From: Stereum hirsutum FP-91666 SS1
Lineage: Eukaryota; Basidiomycota; Agaricomycetes; Russulales; Stereaceae
Assembly (NCBI RefSeq): GCF_000264905.1
Contig: NW_006763135.1
Location: forward strand, 349,676-413,675
Direction of reading: 5' to 3'
DNA length: 64,000 bases
The notes beneath the pieces are model-generated. The model made no database searches, was not told the DNA's origin, and was given only the letters and a program-made list of their open reading frames with translations. Below, piece after piece: positions 1-10,962 of this stretch. Numbering within the stretch: position 1 is the stretch's first letter; each line of letters starts with the position of its first letter. The translations under genes were made by a program, and so were the position numbers.

Positions 1-239
1 TACTGCTGTACCTGCATCGTAGACGTACCTGTGCGGGCTAATACCTCACTTGTACTTTACTTAAAGGCGATACTGGCTAAGACGCTTTAGACAACCTGGC
101 CCTTCACCCCCATTCTATAGCTCACGGCGTAGTCCTCTCATCTATGAGTTTAAACTGCATCTTTGCAAACAGCGATCTGTGTTCTCGAGTTCTAGGCGCA
201 ATCCGGGTCGCGTCTCAGCAACAGATGTCCCTTTTCCTT

Positions 240-1926
240 AGACAGTCCATCCTTCTATCGGTCGATACTGGTTTATATGGTATGCCGTGTTATTGTCCTT
301 CATTTTTGGGACGGCTGTTCTGACGCATATTTCTTTGACTAGCTCTCTCTGGAGTGGTCTTCATCATCACGATGCACCTCATTTGGTAAGATCCCCATCG
401 CTCGAAGCCCTTTCGTGATCCTATTGAATCCTGAATGGTTCTTTCGATTCAGTACGAGGACCACCCGCACGACCATGAAGGCGCATCTCGCCATGACCAT
501 GGCGATCATGACCATCCTTTCCGTATCGACTGCTTGCTATGTCCTCGCTTGGTTGCTGCTAAAGACTGAGCACGCATCGCTTCAGTCCAGAATCGACGCC
601 GACTGGGCTGTGTACAATGGCGACTACGCTCATATCGATGCATTTGAGAAGGCACAAGCTAGCATCCTCACACTCAGATATAAGCTGAATGTGATCATAC
701 AATATATACCACTCATTAACGTGCGTATCATTCAGAGCTCAAAATATCTGGTTGCAATGCTGATGTTTTCGTCTTGTGGCTAGTACGTTCTCTGTAATCT
801 AATTCTACTTTGGAGAGCCTGGGTTTTGTGGAACCACAGTCTGTGGATCCTTTTCCTTTCCGCATTGTTCGTGCTCGGCACCTCTGGTGAGTTTCTCTGG
901 AGATCCTTCCCTCCTATGATATTCTGCTCTTTATTGACATCTCTGATCTTGCGCGCGCAAACGATCAGCAATGGCCATCCTCCGTGCAATATATGGTTCA
1001 TCCGATGACTTCTCAGTCGCAAATCTACTGCAAGGCCACAGAGTCGACGCGAATCTACAGGTGACTGTGGAAGACTGGGTTATATGGGGCATATCCCTGG
1101 CGACGAACATACTAGCGACATTGTTGATTATTCTCAAAGTCTGGTACCGCGCATTTGCACTCCTTTTTCAAAGAACACACTTACTGATATACATAGCAGG
1201 CGCCACAGAGGATCCATTCGCTCAAATATAGAGGGAAGCCGACGAAGTTCCAAAGTCGAGGTATTTTTGGCCTTGTTTGTCGAGTCCGGTATTATCTCTT
1301 GTTGTGCTTGGGTAAGTGTTCTTACTCTTAACGGATTAGTTAATCATTTGCATTTTAGTCGGAACCTTACCTAGTAATCATACTGCAGGTGTCGTACATA
1401 GCAAGTCAGGTCAATGTTCTGGTGCATTCAAGCGAAGGTGCCAATCTATGGAGTGAACTGATGTCTATTGTCCTGGTTCAAGTCTCCGTAAGTTCGTATT
1501 TCCGCTGTATTGATAACTATCTGACTTTTTCGCGTCATCTCCCACTAGGACATACTCTCGACTTTGATCATCATACTAGTTATCGTGAAGAGGACGGCCT
1601 CGGACATGACAGGGCTACCTCAACTCGAAGAAGTTGAGTACAACATAACTCGTCACTGTATTGCGCGCACACTCGGGGAGAAAAGGCAATCCATCCAACC
1701 GTCATCGCTTGGAAGAACACCGATTAGAATTGAGACACATACAGAGACTACACGGGATGACGATCCAGATACTAGCAGAGGGTCACCTGCAGCTGAGAAC
1801 AAGGACAGCCTATTCCCTGACATAGAGGGAACGGCGGAGGGACATGGAAGTGATGAGATCATGTCTTCCACGGTCGTTAAGCTTGACTTGGAGTGGGCAG
1901 GAGGAATGATAGACCATATTCGTTGA
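240..1926 (+). CDS. Seven-transmembrane basidiomycete membrane protein (5' exons not resolved)
   Basis: This is a multi-exon gene for a receptor-like integral membrane protein of the large Agaricomycete seven-helix family of unknown function. The first exon I can place begins after an acceptor at about 239 and reads TVH...YWFIWYAV, which fits the family's 'LDTVH' region. Later pieces are a helix at 500-565, LLWRAWVLW with SALFVLGTS at about 800-885, a helix near 1080-1140, an arginine-rich loop followed by a VESG helix at 1200-1310, and a last exon from about 1551 ending in KLDLEWAGG near the stop. The cytoplasmic tail is about 110 residues and acidic. The second family member at 10963-12328 supports the assignment. 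The true start lies upstream, either in 1-239 or outside the window. Ligand and function are unknown. Confidence 0.65.
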
Positions 1927-2892
1927 TTCTCACGAGGGCCGACTATCCTCTCTGAGATTTATTTCCAGTATTTTGGGCCCCATATTTGGTATTTTGTACT
2001 TTCTCCTGAGGGCCTGATAGCAGTCTACGTATAGAAAAAAGAAACGTAAAGGAGGTGTTGTTAGCGTTGTTAGATACTCATTAATATTCAGGCAACTGTG
2101 GAGGAAGATATTTAAATACCTTTGACATCGGTTATGCAGTGTAAATCGTTATGTACCTAGGTCTAAGTGGAATGATCATGAGTACTTGATGATGAATAGA
2201 GTCTGTGTATGAAACCCCATGGCCGTAAACTGGTTTGGGCGTGGTCATGGAGAGGCGCCACCCACGGTGAAGTGGCGAGAGAACATCTGCCGCGCAATCG
2301 TCTTCCGGCTTCCGCCGAGTTGATTTTCCGCCAGTTTTCCGTTTGGTTTCCAACTTTCCACCGTCAACGACTTAGACAGAACCTTCACAAAAGTTCCGAC
2401 CCTAGTCTGATATGCGGTTCGAAAACGCCTTTAGTACTGCTCAAACGTTCGAGCCATACATTCTACGAGCCTCTGCCCTTTCCATTCAAGTTGAAGCGCC
2501 ACACCTAGCTATGACGCACCGACCCCTTCCTGCGTTGCCTTTGCAACAGACCGTCCTATAACTTCTCCGCGACACCCTAGCCTAGTTGAACTCCCTCGTC
2601 TAGTCAGCCTCTGAGAATTCATTGGCACGCTATGTGAGGATCGAGGATATAATCGATGCGCTGTGTAGATTTTTTTCTCCTTTGGGACGGACTCTTGCCC
2701 AAACTGAAAGCCTCCGAACTGGGAGGATTACCAAAATGGACGAGACTCCACTGACGTCTAGGATCTGCGTTTTTTGTCTGCGTCTGACGTGCTGCTTGTA
2801 TTGGCTTGTGCAACTGGAGTCCGGGCGAGAGCAGGGATGTGCCGTCACCCCCTATTCTCCACAAATAGCACCAGGACTCCACCTTGGTCTGG
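1927..2892. other. Intergenic, no gene seen
   Basis: This holds the 3' flank of the membrane-protein gene and the upstream region of the DUF6987 gene. The open frames here have no domain character or plausible splice structure. Confidence 0.6.
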
Positions 2893-2899
2893 TATATAT
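2893..2899 (+). promoter_or_regulatory. TATA box of the first DUF6987 gene
   Basis: TATATAT lies about 190 bp before the ATG at 3085. A likely intron in the 5' leader (donor near 3017, acceptor CTACAG at about 3076) would account for much of that distance. Confidence 0.5.
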
Positions 2900-3084
2900 T
2901 CCAACCCGCGCCTGTACTGCTAGGCCACCACACAATTCACACTTCCCCACTCAACTCATCATCGTTTTATTCCATACCATCGCCGCACTATCTCCCTCCT
3001 TTTTACAAGTTTCAACGTGCGTATCTTGGCTTCCGTGCTCGTCGTGCCCCGCAGTCTCACTGTTGCTCTTCTACAGGTACGACC

Positions 3085-4300
3085 ATGAACCGCTCCGACT
3101 ACGATCAAGACTCTGTTCAGGGCTCTCAAGATTCCAACCACGAGCTGTCTGAAGAGGAGCAGCGCAAACAAGATGCTGAGCTCGCGACAAAGATGTCGAA
3201 CTACGTCGACCCAGCCCTCGACAGGATCAAACCCCTGCTCAAACTCATCAACGAGGTTCGTCGCATCGCATCACTCTTCAAGTTGTGGCACTGACGTCAT
3301 CGCGCCACAGAACCTCGCCCGTGCGCAACGAGACCAAGAAAAGGACGAGCTCGACGAAGAAGCACTCGTCAAGAATGTTCGGCCTCTTATTGAGCAAGCT
3401 CACGGTATTTTGCAGGAAGGTCTCGGTGGAATCAAGGCCCTTGACCCGGGAGGAAAAGTTTCGCAGCAGTCGAGCAGGCGGGCAGCGGACCACCAAGCCA
3501 CGTCGGAGGAGCAGCATCTGGCTGAGTCGCTAGGCACAGTGCGTTGTTCGTCCCTGGCACCAATTTATCTCTGCTACTTATTGACATTATTGTTGATCCT
3601 ACAGCTCACCGGAGACGTCACAGAAACGATTGAGAATGCGAGGAACATCATCGCCAATATGCCAAAGGCGAAGAAGGATCTTGGACCTCTACTCGATGCT
3701 CTCACCCGTACGTCTTCGTTATTTTCACAAAGGTTTCTTGCCGTTGTTTATCAATAGCCCTTTTCTGTTTCCACAGAACCTCTCATGCAAATCATTGGCG
3801 GTGTCGGTCTTGTGCTGAACGGTGTACTTACTCTTCTCGGCAACATTCTCGACGGCATCGGTCTCGGTGGTATTCTGAATGGCATATTGGATGCTCTGGG
3901 TCTAAACAAACTGCTCGGCAGGTTCGTCTATCTTCTACACCTCGCTCTTCTGCTTTTCACTAAAATATTCGACTTACACATTCACGTGGTCAATAGCATC
4001 GGCCTAGGCGGTCTCGGTAGTTCCCTCGGCGGAAACAAAATCGAAGGCCAAGACGGAAAGAAAGACGAAAAACCTAAAGGCATCGACTTCTCGAAAGTCA
4101 CTGGCGGCGGCGCTCCTTCAGGTGGCTCTGGCGGTAGTCAGAAGGGAGGCGGTGGAGGACTTTTGGGGAACTTGGGTCTCGGGAGTTTGGGTGGACAGGT
4201 GGGCGATACTGCGGGTGGTGCAGCCAGTGGTGTTGGAGGTGCTGTTGGTGGTGCGACAGGGGGGTTGGGGCTGGGTGGACAGGGAGGTGGGGACGACTAG
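3085..4300 (+). CDS. DUF6987-domain protein, copy 1
   Basis: The protein has about 300 residues in five exons (3085-3255, 3311-3538, from about 3604, from about 3778, and from about 4000 to 4300). A charged N-terminus (SNYVDPALDRIKPLLKLINE) leads into a segment matching the DUF6987 region found at the C-terminus of fungal LEA-like proteins: PLIEQAHGIL, ALDPGGKV, EEQHLAESL, LTGDVTETIENA and MPKAKKDLGP. A strongly hydrophobic Gly/Leu/Ile stretch follows (GGVGLVLNGVLTLLGNIL onward). The C-terminal 100 residues are almost only Gly, Ser, Leu and Ala. The function of DUF6987 is not known. The hydrophobic stretch suggests membrane association, which is inference. A close paralogue lies at 48570-49824. 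The TPR-CHAT gene follows 957 bp downstream on the same strand. Confidence 0.85.
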
Positions 4301-5257
4301 AGAGATTGCTCGTATGGAAAGCTCAGAGGACATTCTTGGACCTTGTATTGTAGGATTTCTGTGCATTCATGATCCTCGCAGCACTTGATGAATGTATTAT
4401 AAACGATACCATGTACAATATTCTTGATACTCTCAATTGTTTCCAAGTAAGAGTTCATTGTGGCGCTGGTCTATAAGTAGCAGTGGCACCGGCCCGAAGT
4501 TACCGTGCGGATTCGCCTACGTTCAGTCGTTTCTCGTCGAACCGTCATCATATTCGCCAGTCGAGACAAATCTTCGGTAGTTTGCTCTAGTCAACTATTC
4601 AATCTATAATCAGTGCGCTGGTATTGGAATAAGGATAAGACTCGCTGCGTTCTTCAGCTGTTTCTCGTTGTATTTCTTTATATTGGTGCAGCCACCCCTT
4701 GAAGTTCTGGTCAGCACATCCTACCACTGACGTCTCACCAACTGCAGCAGCAGAGGTAGGGCACCGTCGAGTTCTGATATCAAAAGCAAGGATCATAGAC
4801 TACCCAGCATGAAGATGGATTGCGGGCCTTGTTCACCCCAGTCCACCTGCATTCAGACTTGCCACAGCACCAAGAATTTTTCGATAAAGCTCGTCCGTTA
4901 TTCCTTCCCCATGATCGACGTTCACGCTGACGCATCTCCAGGCCGCAGATGTACAGATCAGGTCTGCTCGTGAGCAAGGGTTGGGACGCACGTTTTTACG
5001 TGTCAAAAGCCAGGCACAACGGCTGTAACAAACAGCGATGACTCGCCATCACGAATAGGTCTAGCTTCAGTAACGATCTGATACGGTGTCGTGAAGCGCG
5101 GCTGATGGGGCTGTGGTAGGTGTGAGATACCGTCGAGAATTTTGTATATCATGCTCGCGTCGCCTGGTCTCCTCCACTCTCTTTACCACTAATTTCGACG
5201 GAGCAAAGACCTTTTACCAACCCTGTCCTTTGTAAGTTCTCGGTTAAGCTCACACGA
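4301..5257. other. Intergenic between DUF6987 and TPR-CHAT genes
   Basis: I see no gene and no clear TATA box. The region should hold the 3' end of the DUF6987 transcript and the promoter of the TPR-CHAT gene. Confidence 0.6.
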
Positions 5258-8200
5258 ATGACAGGAATTGATGATTTGAACCATTCCGCCTCGATGGCCC
5301 AGTCGATCGTCCACGACACCATGGAATCCACTGGTCCGGGAGGTAACTCCTCTCCGGCCACTGCTACGAACGCCACGCAACAAACTGGATATGCCCAATT
5401 ATTCACCCGCATCTCGTCTACCCCTAATCTCGAGTCCTTCTACGAAATCCTGACACGGAATGACCATCTGCTCGATCCGACGCTTCTGCAGGACTTCAGA
5501 ATGCGCATGCGGTCTCCATCCATTCTGTTCGGCCCTTGCTTCCTTCGCTTTACGGACGTGCTCGAGCTCGCCATGAATGACGCTGAACGTGCCTGGGCCT
5601 TGGTCGTATCTTCTCGCGAACGCCGAGATATCGTAGAGAGGGAAATCCAAGGCGAAATCAGCGTTATCCAACGTCTGCACAATATGGGTGGCGCTCTGTC
5701 GTCGGCTGCCATCTCTTTGGCAGATCAGGCGATAATCAAGGCCTTAGACTTCGCGGAACTCCGTGCCTACGTCAAAGTCCTGCTGGAGTGTAAAGCAAAA
5801 GCCTTGTACCACATCCACGGTGGCAATCGTGCGCAGACCCTGGAGGACGCGCTCAGTGCCACGCAATTCGCTCTTCAACAATATCCAGGCGATGTCGAGC
5901 TGCTCTTGCATCTTGCAGTGGTCTACTCCGATAGGATTTTCGGAGACCATCTGACGAACCAGAAGAATTCCATCGATGCTTTGCGCGCCGCTCTCGAGGC
6001 CCACGATCCCATTGAACCCTCCACGTCCTCATTCCTCAAGAACAGGAAAGCGTTGGCTCATACAAACCTCGCGGTTGCCCTTATGCGGCTCTATTCATCG
6101 GAGGGCGTAGCTCGAGACAAGCGAATCTCTGGCCTGTTGGAGGCGGTCGAACATTGCGAAGTTGCTCTAACAATCCGCTCACCCGACATCAATCTCATCA
6201 ATTGGGCGTACTCTCAGATTAATCTCGCGGAGGTGACAGAGAAGCTTGTTAATGTTGCTCAGAAGGATGTAACGGACGTCGAGTTAGCGTGTCAAGCCAT
6301 CATCGACAGGAAAACTTTATTCGACAATCCCGGAAGTGCGCACTTTGTCGCTAGAGCCCTCGAGATCCTAGGTTCCACTCTCATACGACACGCCCGCTCC
6401 ATCATTAAGTCCGCTACTCCACAGCAAACACCCTACCTCCTATCCGAACTTATGTCTTCGCCCTCTCCTCCCAAGGCAGTACTGCTACGAGCTCGCCAAC
6501 TCCTCGAAGACGCGCATGTTTGGGTCGCCAAAGGCCAAGACGAACCTCTTCACGCTCGCATCGTCAACAGCCTGTTCGACGTTCTCCTGGAGTTCCACGA
6601 AGATGACGAAACCATTCGGTTCGGTGACAAGCATATTCACCTCATCAACAAGCGCAATATGTTGAAGCCGAGCACACGATGTCGATTCGGAGACGCCCTT
6701 GGATATCTACATGCTTCACGGAAGGAGTGGGATCAAGCGGTGCCGGGCTACCGTGTCGCGCTCGATGCCTGCAATGATGCCGTGTATACGTCCTCGAAGG
6801 ATGGGTTGGATCCAGAGGTTCGGAAATTGGACCAGTCGAAGAAGTTGAGGCTCCATCGATGGGCTGCGTACGTCTTCGCCGCAGCCGGAGACCCAGAGGC
6901 TGCAATGCTCGCGTTAGAAAACGGTCGGGCGAGGGAGCTTCGGCATCGATTCCTTTCGACAGATATCTTAAACGACTCGGAGGACTCCCTTGAAGATCTC
7001 CCTGAGCCGTTGAAGACGGCATACCTGTCCGCGCTGGATACCTTGAAACGTTCACCCCTGATGGATTCGGGCGCGGACTCGTCAGCTTCGCGCGCCTTAC
7101 ACGCCGTCATCAACCTCATTCGAGAGGTCCCTGGCTGCCGGAACTTTATGACGGGTATAAAGGTGTCGGATGTGGTTCCAGCAATCGAGGACGGCTGGCC
7201 GCTCCTTTATGTCGACCCTACTCCTTTCGGAACGCTTCTGTTGCTTGTCCGACATGGAGCTGGCGAGGGCGGGGGGATGCCGGCAGCGTTCCGCTATTCC
7301 TGTCGACTCCTGGAAGAGACAAAAAGCGGTGAGATTACTTTGAAGTGTCAGGTCGGGCATAATGCGAAAATTTCCAACTACAAAAACTGGGAATTCATCC
7401 ACAATGCCGCCAGAGAGGCAACTTTGCCTCAGTCACTCGAAGGGTTGTTGAGGTGGCTTGGGAATCGTGTGGCTAGACATATTCACGCCCTGGTCGCTGA
7501 CGCGACGAAAGATACCGGTAGTCCAAACACAGTCGGTTTAACAATCGTCGCGTGCGGCCATATTTCTATGATGCCTATTGACGCTGCAAGCTGGAGGTCC
7601 AGCAATTCGAGCACTACCGAATCGCAATGCCTCTCCGACACCTTCTTTGTCCGATACGCCCCCTCCGCCGCGATTGTTGCTTCGTGTGCTCGCAAGGCTC
7701 GCGCCTTGGATGACTCAACCACAATGCCCCAGTCTCCCCCGACATTCGTAGCTGTAGGTAACCCGCTCAACGATCTCCCTCAATCCCGTTCAGAGATCAA
7801 AGAAATCGAAGCCCACTTCCCCAGCAACGCACGCCACACTGCGTTCGAATCAAATGCCACCATACCCTTCATCGCGACCCATGCTCCAGCAGCGACCTAC
7901 CTGCATTTCGCCACCCACGCCCAAGCAAACTACCTACCCACTGTGCGCTCTAATCCCGAGTCCCAAGCATGCGTCCAGCTCTCCGACGGTGCTCTTCTCG
8001 CCACTCATATCCCTTCTTGGCTCTCACTCACCCGGAATCGCTTAACCGTCCTCTCAGCATGCGAGACGGTCGTGCGGGGCATCGATCTGCCGGACGAGGC
8101 TTTTAGTATCGGATCAGCGATACTCGCGAGTGGGAGCGCCTGCGTAGTGGGAAGTATGTGGAAAGTCGACGATCATGCGACGGGGCTCTTGATGGTGAGG

Positions 8201-8416
8201 ATGTATGAGGAAATGCTTGAGAAAGGAAGGAGACCTCCCGAGGCATTGAGAGAGGCTAAGACGTGGTTGAGGGGATTGGACATGGATGGTCTTCAAGACA
8301 AGTTTTTCGAGAGACATGAAGGGTTAGCGGACGGTATTCGAGAGAATGGGTATTTCGACGGAAAGCCGTTCGAACATCCTTTCTTTTGGGCGGGCTTTGT
8401 GGCGGTAGGAATCTAG
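5258..8416 (+). CDS. TPR-CHAT protein (caspase-like peptidase fold), copy 1
   Basis: An uninterrupted 1052-codon frame. Residues of about 80-620 are helical and TPR-like, e.g. HTNLAVALMRLY and RWAAYVFAAAGDPEAAMLAL. The C-terminal third (about 740-1052) is a CHAT domain: GHISMMPIDAASW, then LHFATHA with the presumed catalytic His887, then TVLSACET with the presumed catalytic Cys935, then the typical GSACVVGSMWKVDD and PPEALREAKTWLR. CHAT domains belong to the caspase/separase clan; both dyad residues are present, so activity is plausible. The N-terminal block NLESFYEILTRNDHLL is shared with the copy at 57933-60998. Starts at 5294 (M13) or 5321 (M22) are also possible. Being intronless is unusual next to intron-rich neighbours. 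The substrate and role are unknown; a role in regulated death or self/non-self response would be inference. Confidence 0.9.
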   Translation: MTGIDDLNHSASMAQSIVHDTMESTGPGGNSSPATATNATQQTGYAQLFTRISSTPNLESFYEILTRNDHLLDPTLLQDFRMRMRSPSILFGPCFLRFTDVLELAMNDAERAWALVVSSRERRDIVEREIQGEISVIQRLHNMGGALSSAAISLADQAIIKALDFAELRAYVKVLLECKAKALYHIHGGNRAQTLEDALSATQFALQQYPGDVELLLHLAVVYSDRIFGDHLTNQKNSIDALRAALEAHDPIEPSTSSFLKNRKALAHTNLAVALMRLYSSEGVARDKRISGLLEAVEHCEVALTIRSPDINLINWAYSQINLAEVTEKLVNVAQKDVTDVELACQAIIDRKTLFDNPGSAHFVARALEILGSTLIRHARSIIKSATPQQTPYLLSELMSSPSPPKAVLLRARQLLEDAHVWVAKGQDEPLHARIVNSLFDVLLEFHEDDETIRFGDKHIHLINKRNMLKPSTRCRFGDALGYLHASRKEWDQAVPGYRVALDACNDAVYTSSKDGLDPEVRKLDQSKKLRLHRWAAYVFAAAGDPEAAMLALENGRARELRHRFLSTDILNDSEDSLEDLPEPLKTAYLSALDTLKRSPLMDSGADSSASRALHAVINLIREVPGCRNFMTGIKVSDVVPAIEDGWPLLYVDPTPFGTLLLLVRHGAGEGGGMPAAFRYSCRLLEETKSGEITLKCQVGHNAKISNYKNWEFIHNAAREATLPQSLEGLLRWLGNRVARHIHALVADATKDTGSPNTVGLTIVACGHISMMPIDAASWRSSNSSTTESQCLSDTFFVRYAPSAAIVASCARKARALDDSTTMPQSPPTFVAVGNPLNDLPQSRSEIKEIEAHFPSNARHTAFESNATIPFIATHAPAATYLHFATHAQANYLPTVRSNPESQACVQLSDGALLATHIPSWLSLTRNRLTVLSACETVVRGIDLPDEAFSIGSAILASGSACVVGSMWKVDDHATGLLMVRMYEEMLEKGRRPPEALREAKTWLRGLDMDGLQDKFFERHEGLADGIRENGYFDGKPFEHPFFWAGFVAVGI

Positions 8417-9076
8417 GCCATGCTCTATGAGTCGCTATCAAGTTACAGTTGGGTGCTTCGGTAAGGTTTCGTGTCCGATACTCCATTCGAGGAACTCGGA
8501 TCGGAACAGTAGTATATGGACCTCTTCGTCTTCACTCCGAGAGCGCTGAGCTCGATTTATCTAGACGCTGCATTGTGCACGGTAGAATATATTTCAGAAT
8601 ATTGAGTTCAGGATATATCGTATTCGTAAATTCGAGAGTTTCGACACCCGACAGCTTCTCAGCATACCCGAATATGTACTTTCCCCCGAAAAGTATCCAG
8701 GACCAATCCAGGACTACGCCACAAACATGTCGTACAGAGCATCTATGTATCCTTGGACTGACCGATGAACTAACGAGGAATATCCGGATTTGTTCTAGAT
8801 TGATCGTTTCCTCTCCGGTGCAAAGACCGTCTATTCCGAGCCCAGGGTTCACTTGGGTCCCAAAAGCATGTTTGGGACAACGCGCGATGTTACTGTATGA
8901 CTGCATGACACCTTCTACCTGTCCTTCATATGCTGTACACCCACTCTTCGTTCCATGCTCAACATCTCATCCTGTATTTTTTCTCGTAAAAATATTAAGA
9001 GGTGGGTGAGGCACCAGATATCTGACGCATGAGTGATACAGCGACAGAAATGCATCTAATGAAATCTTCTACATTC
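8417..9076. other. Intergenic, convergent 3' flanks
   Basis: This lies between the TPR-CHAT stop and the stop of the minus-strand secreted-protein gene. I see nothing beyond 3' flanks. Confidence 0.6.
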
Positions 9077-9855
9077 TTACTGTATCACACAGGAAACGGA
9101 TGAGATACCGTTGTCGCTACAGGTATCAAGTAAGAGCAAGTAACGGTGATATGTAGATGGGAAATACTGACGTGCAAAGGCCTGCTACGGACCAGGTTCC
9201 GCTGGGTGCAGCAAACGATTGACCGGCGCAGTTTGCGTCCCTACGAAAACGTTGTGACAATGTCCCGTAGCGTGCAATTACTGTGAAAAGGAGAACTCAC
9301 TCAAACATAGTACATGAAAGTCCGTCAGAGATATAGAAACAGGATGTCAAGTCATTGAACGTCGTGCTGACATCGGTGCACCAGGTAGCACCGGAAGGTC
9401 CTGAAGCCTCCTCAGTGTAGCTACTGCCTGTACAGTCTCCGTTATCCTTGATCACAAACGAGGAGCAAAATCAGTGGATGATGTCACGCAAGAAAGCTGG
9501 ATGTAATACATATAGAATAAACTCCACGTCTGCTGCAGCCTAGGGGTACAGTATCAGTAGCTAAACAATGGCCATGATGATAAAGCCCCCGAGGGTGAAA
9601 TGACCTGATCCGGAGTCAAACCCAGTTTAACCACTGTCACATTCTGTGGGTTCGCATTGTCCTGTATCACGGTCAATATCCTATGTTTTCACACAATCTA
9701 TGCGTTGGAAGACTTACTTCATTCTGCGGCGGAGCGTCGACGGGCCTCAGCAAATCGTGCGACAATGCGTTCCCAAAGGACCAGTGAAGTACGGAGGCGG
9801 CGCTTTCGATAGCAATGACACCCAATATGATCAACAAGATGGACTTGTAGAGCAT
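9077..9855 (-). CDS. Secreted cysteine-rich protein with two internal repeats
   Basis: I assembled a 159-residue protein from six exons (9718-9855, 9605-9661, 9510-9539, 9301-9446, 9172-9240, 9077-9116); phases agree at every junction. Residues 1-22 form a signal peptide (MLYKSILLIILGVIAIESAA). The mature part has one possible N-glycosylation site (NVT) and two related halves of the form D..C.G.S...PSG.TW...C.D....SC, giving seven cysteines. The 'FEDANCAGQSF' pattern recalls beta/gamma-crystallin Greek-key motifs, but that is only a resemblance. A TATA-like TATATA lies about 60 bp upstream of the start. An earlier in-frame ATG at 9951 lies upstream of that TATA box and is disfavoured. Function is unknown; a small secreted protein acting in the wall or on other organisms is possible. 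Confidence 0.7.
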
Positions 9856-9914
9856 CTCGGACTTGGTACAAATGCTGGAGAATAAAGCACTCGAGGAGCT
9901 CGTGGATCCGATAC

Positions 9915-9921
9915 ATATATA
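9915..9921 (-). promoter_or_regulatory. TATA-like box of the secreted cysteine-rich gene
   Basis: On the minus strand this reads TTATATATG, about 60 bp before the ATG at 9855. Confidence 0.4.
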
Positions 9922-10962
9922 ACGGGCAAGCGCCGACACCAACAAGAGCATCCTATTGATGAGTATTGTTTTACAGTCCTGGAAGTAAACACGCCTGATG
10001 GGATGGGGTTAATTCAAACGTGTTGTCTAGAATTATCGTCGCCCTACAGAGCAAAGGAAGATACGCTGTGCAGACCAAGTCGAAGGACTGTGGGTACCTG
10101 AGGATAGCGTCCCATATAGAAAAGGCTTATCCAATAGGCGGTTCACATAATGCTCTAACTTCAGAACTCTGCACAAGGAAGTTAATCGATTGAACTGGAG
10201 GAGCACGAGTGCAACCTTCATAGCGCGCATCCATGTCGTATGTCATGAACGAAGATAACTCACCATACTACGCCGACATGTCCAGTCCATCACGAGTCTG
10301 ACCTGACATGATGCGATGGCCGCACACACCTCGAAGTATGTGAATATCGTTCGCAACTTCACGAACACGAGCATGGAACAGGTACAACCATGTCTCGGCT
10401 TGCCGTGATACAGAGTGTTCTGTGTAGAGTTGATGTCTGAGGGCTATTCAAGGACCACTGGAGCATTGACTGCGAAAAGGTAGCCTGTGAGAGTGAAAGC
10501 TAAGTGAACACAAGGCACGGTCTAAAAGCGCTCGATAAGCTGTAAAGGCGGGTTTTAGTCCAGTGCGGTACTTTTTATTAGTCAAAGCATTGAATCGCCG
10601 CATCCCCACTGTGCCATGCCATCAGGTTCGGAGTCTCTCGGAGCGGACATTAAACGTTCCTGGCAGACGCCGAGCCGAAAGGATTCAGCCAAGTTTCGTT
10701 CTCCTTTGGTTCTCCTGCCTGCCCTTGCAACTTTGGGCTCAAAGTCATCCTCCATATGTAGTGCTCAAGAAAGAGAGAACCACAAAATCACACTTTGTAA
10801 TATATCCACAGCCAATCACCAGACAAGTTAATTACCACACGAGAGAAATTTCACTGGCAGAGTATTCTATCGACCAGTGCTCACTCGAGAAAGAAAGGAG
10901 CAGAAAAAGGAAGGCATGTTGGGAGAAGAAAGACAGCATAATTGAGTCTGCAGTCACATCCA
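9922..10962. other. No confident gene; possible membrane-protein remnant on the minus strand
   Basis: On the minus strand, 10500-10263 reads GYLFAVNAPVVLE, a stop, then CTCSMLVFVKLRTIF and VCAAIASCQVRLV before a GTGAGT donor, and 10230-10033 reads KVALVLLQFNRL. This could be a decayed or poorly spliced membrane protein, but I could not join the pieces into one frame or match a family. Confidence 0.25.
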
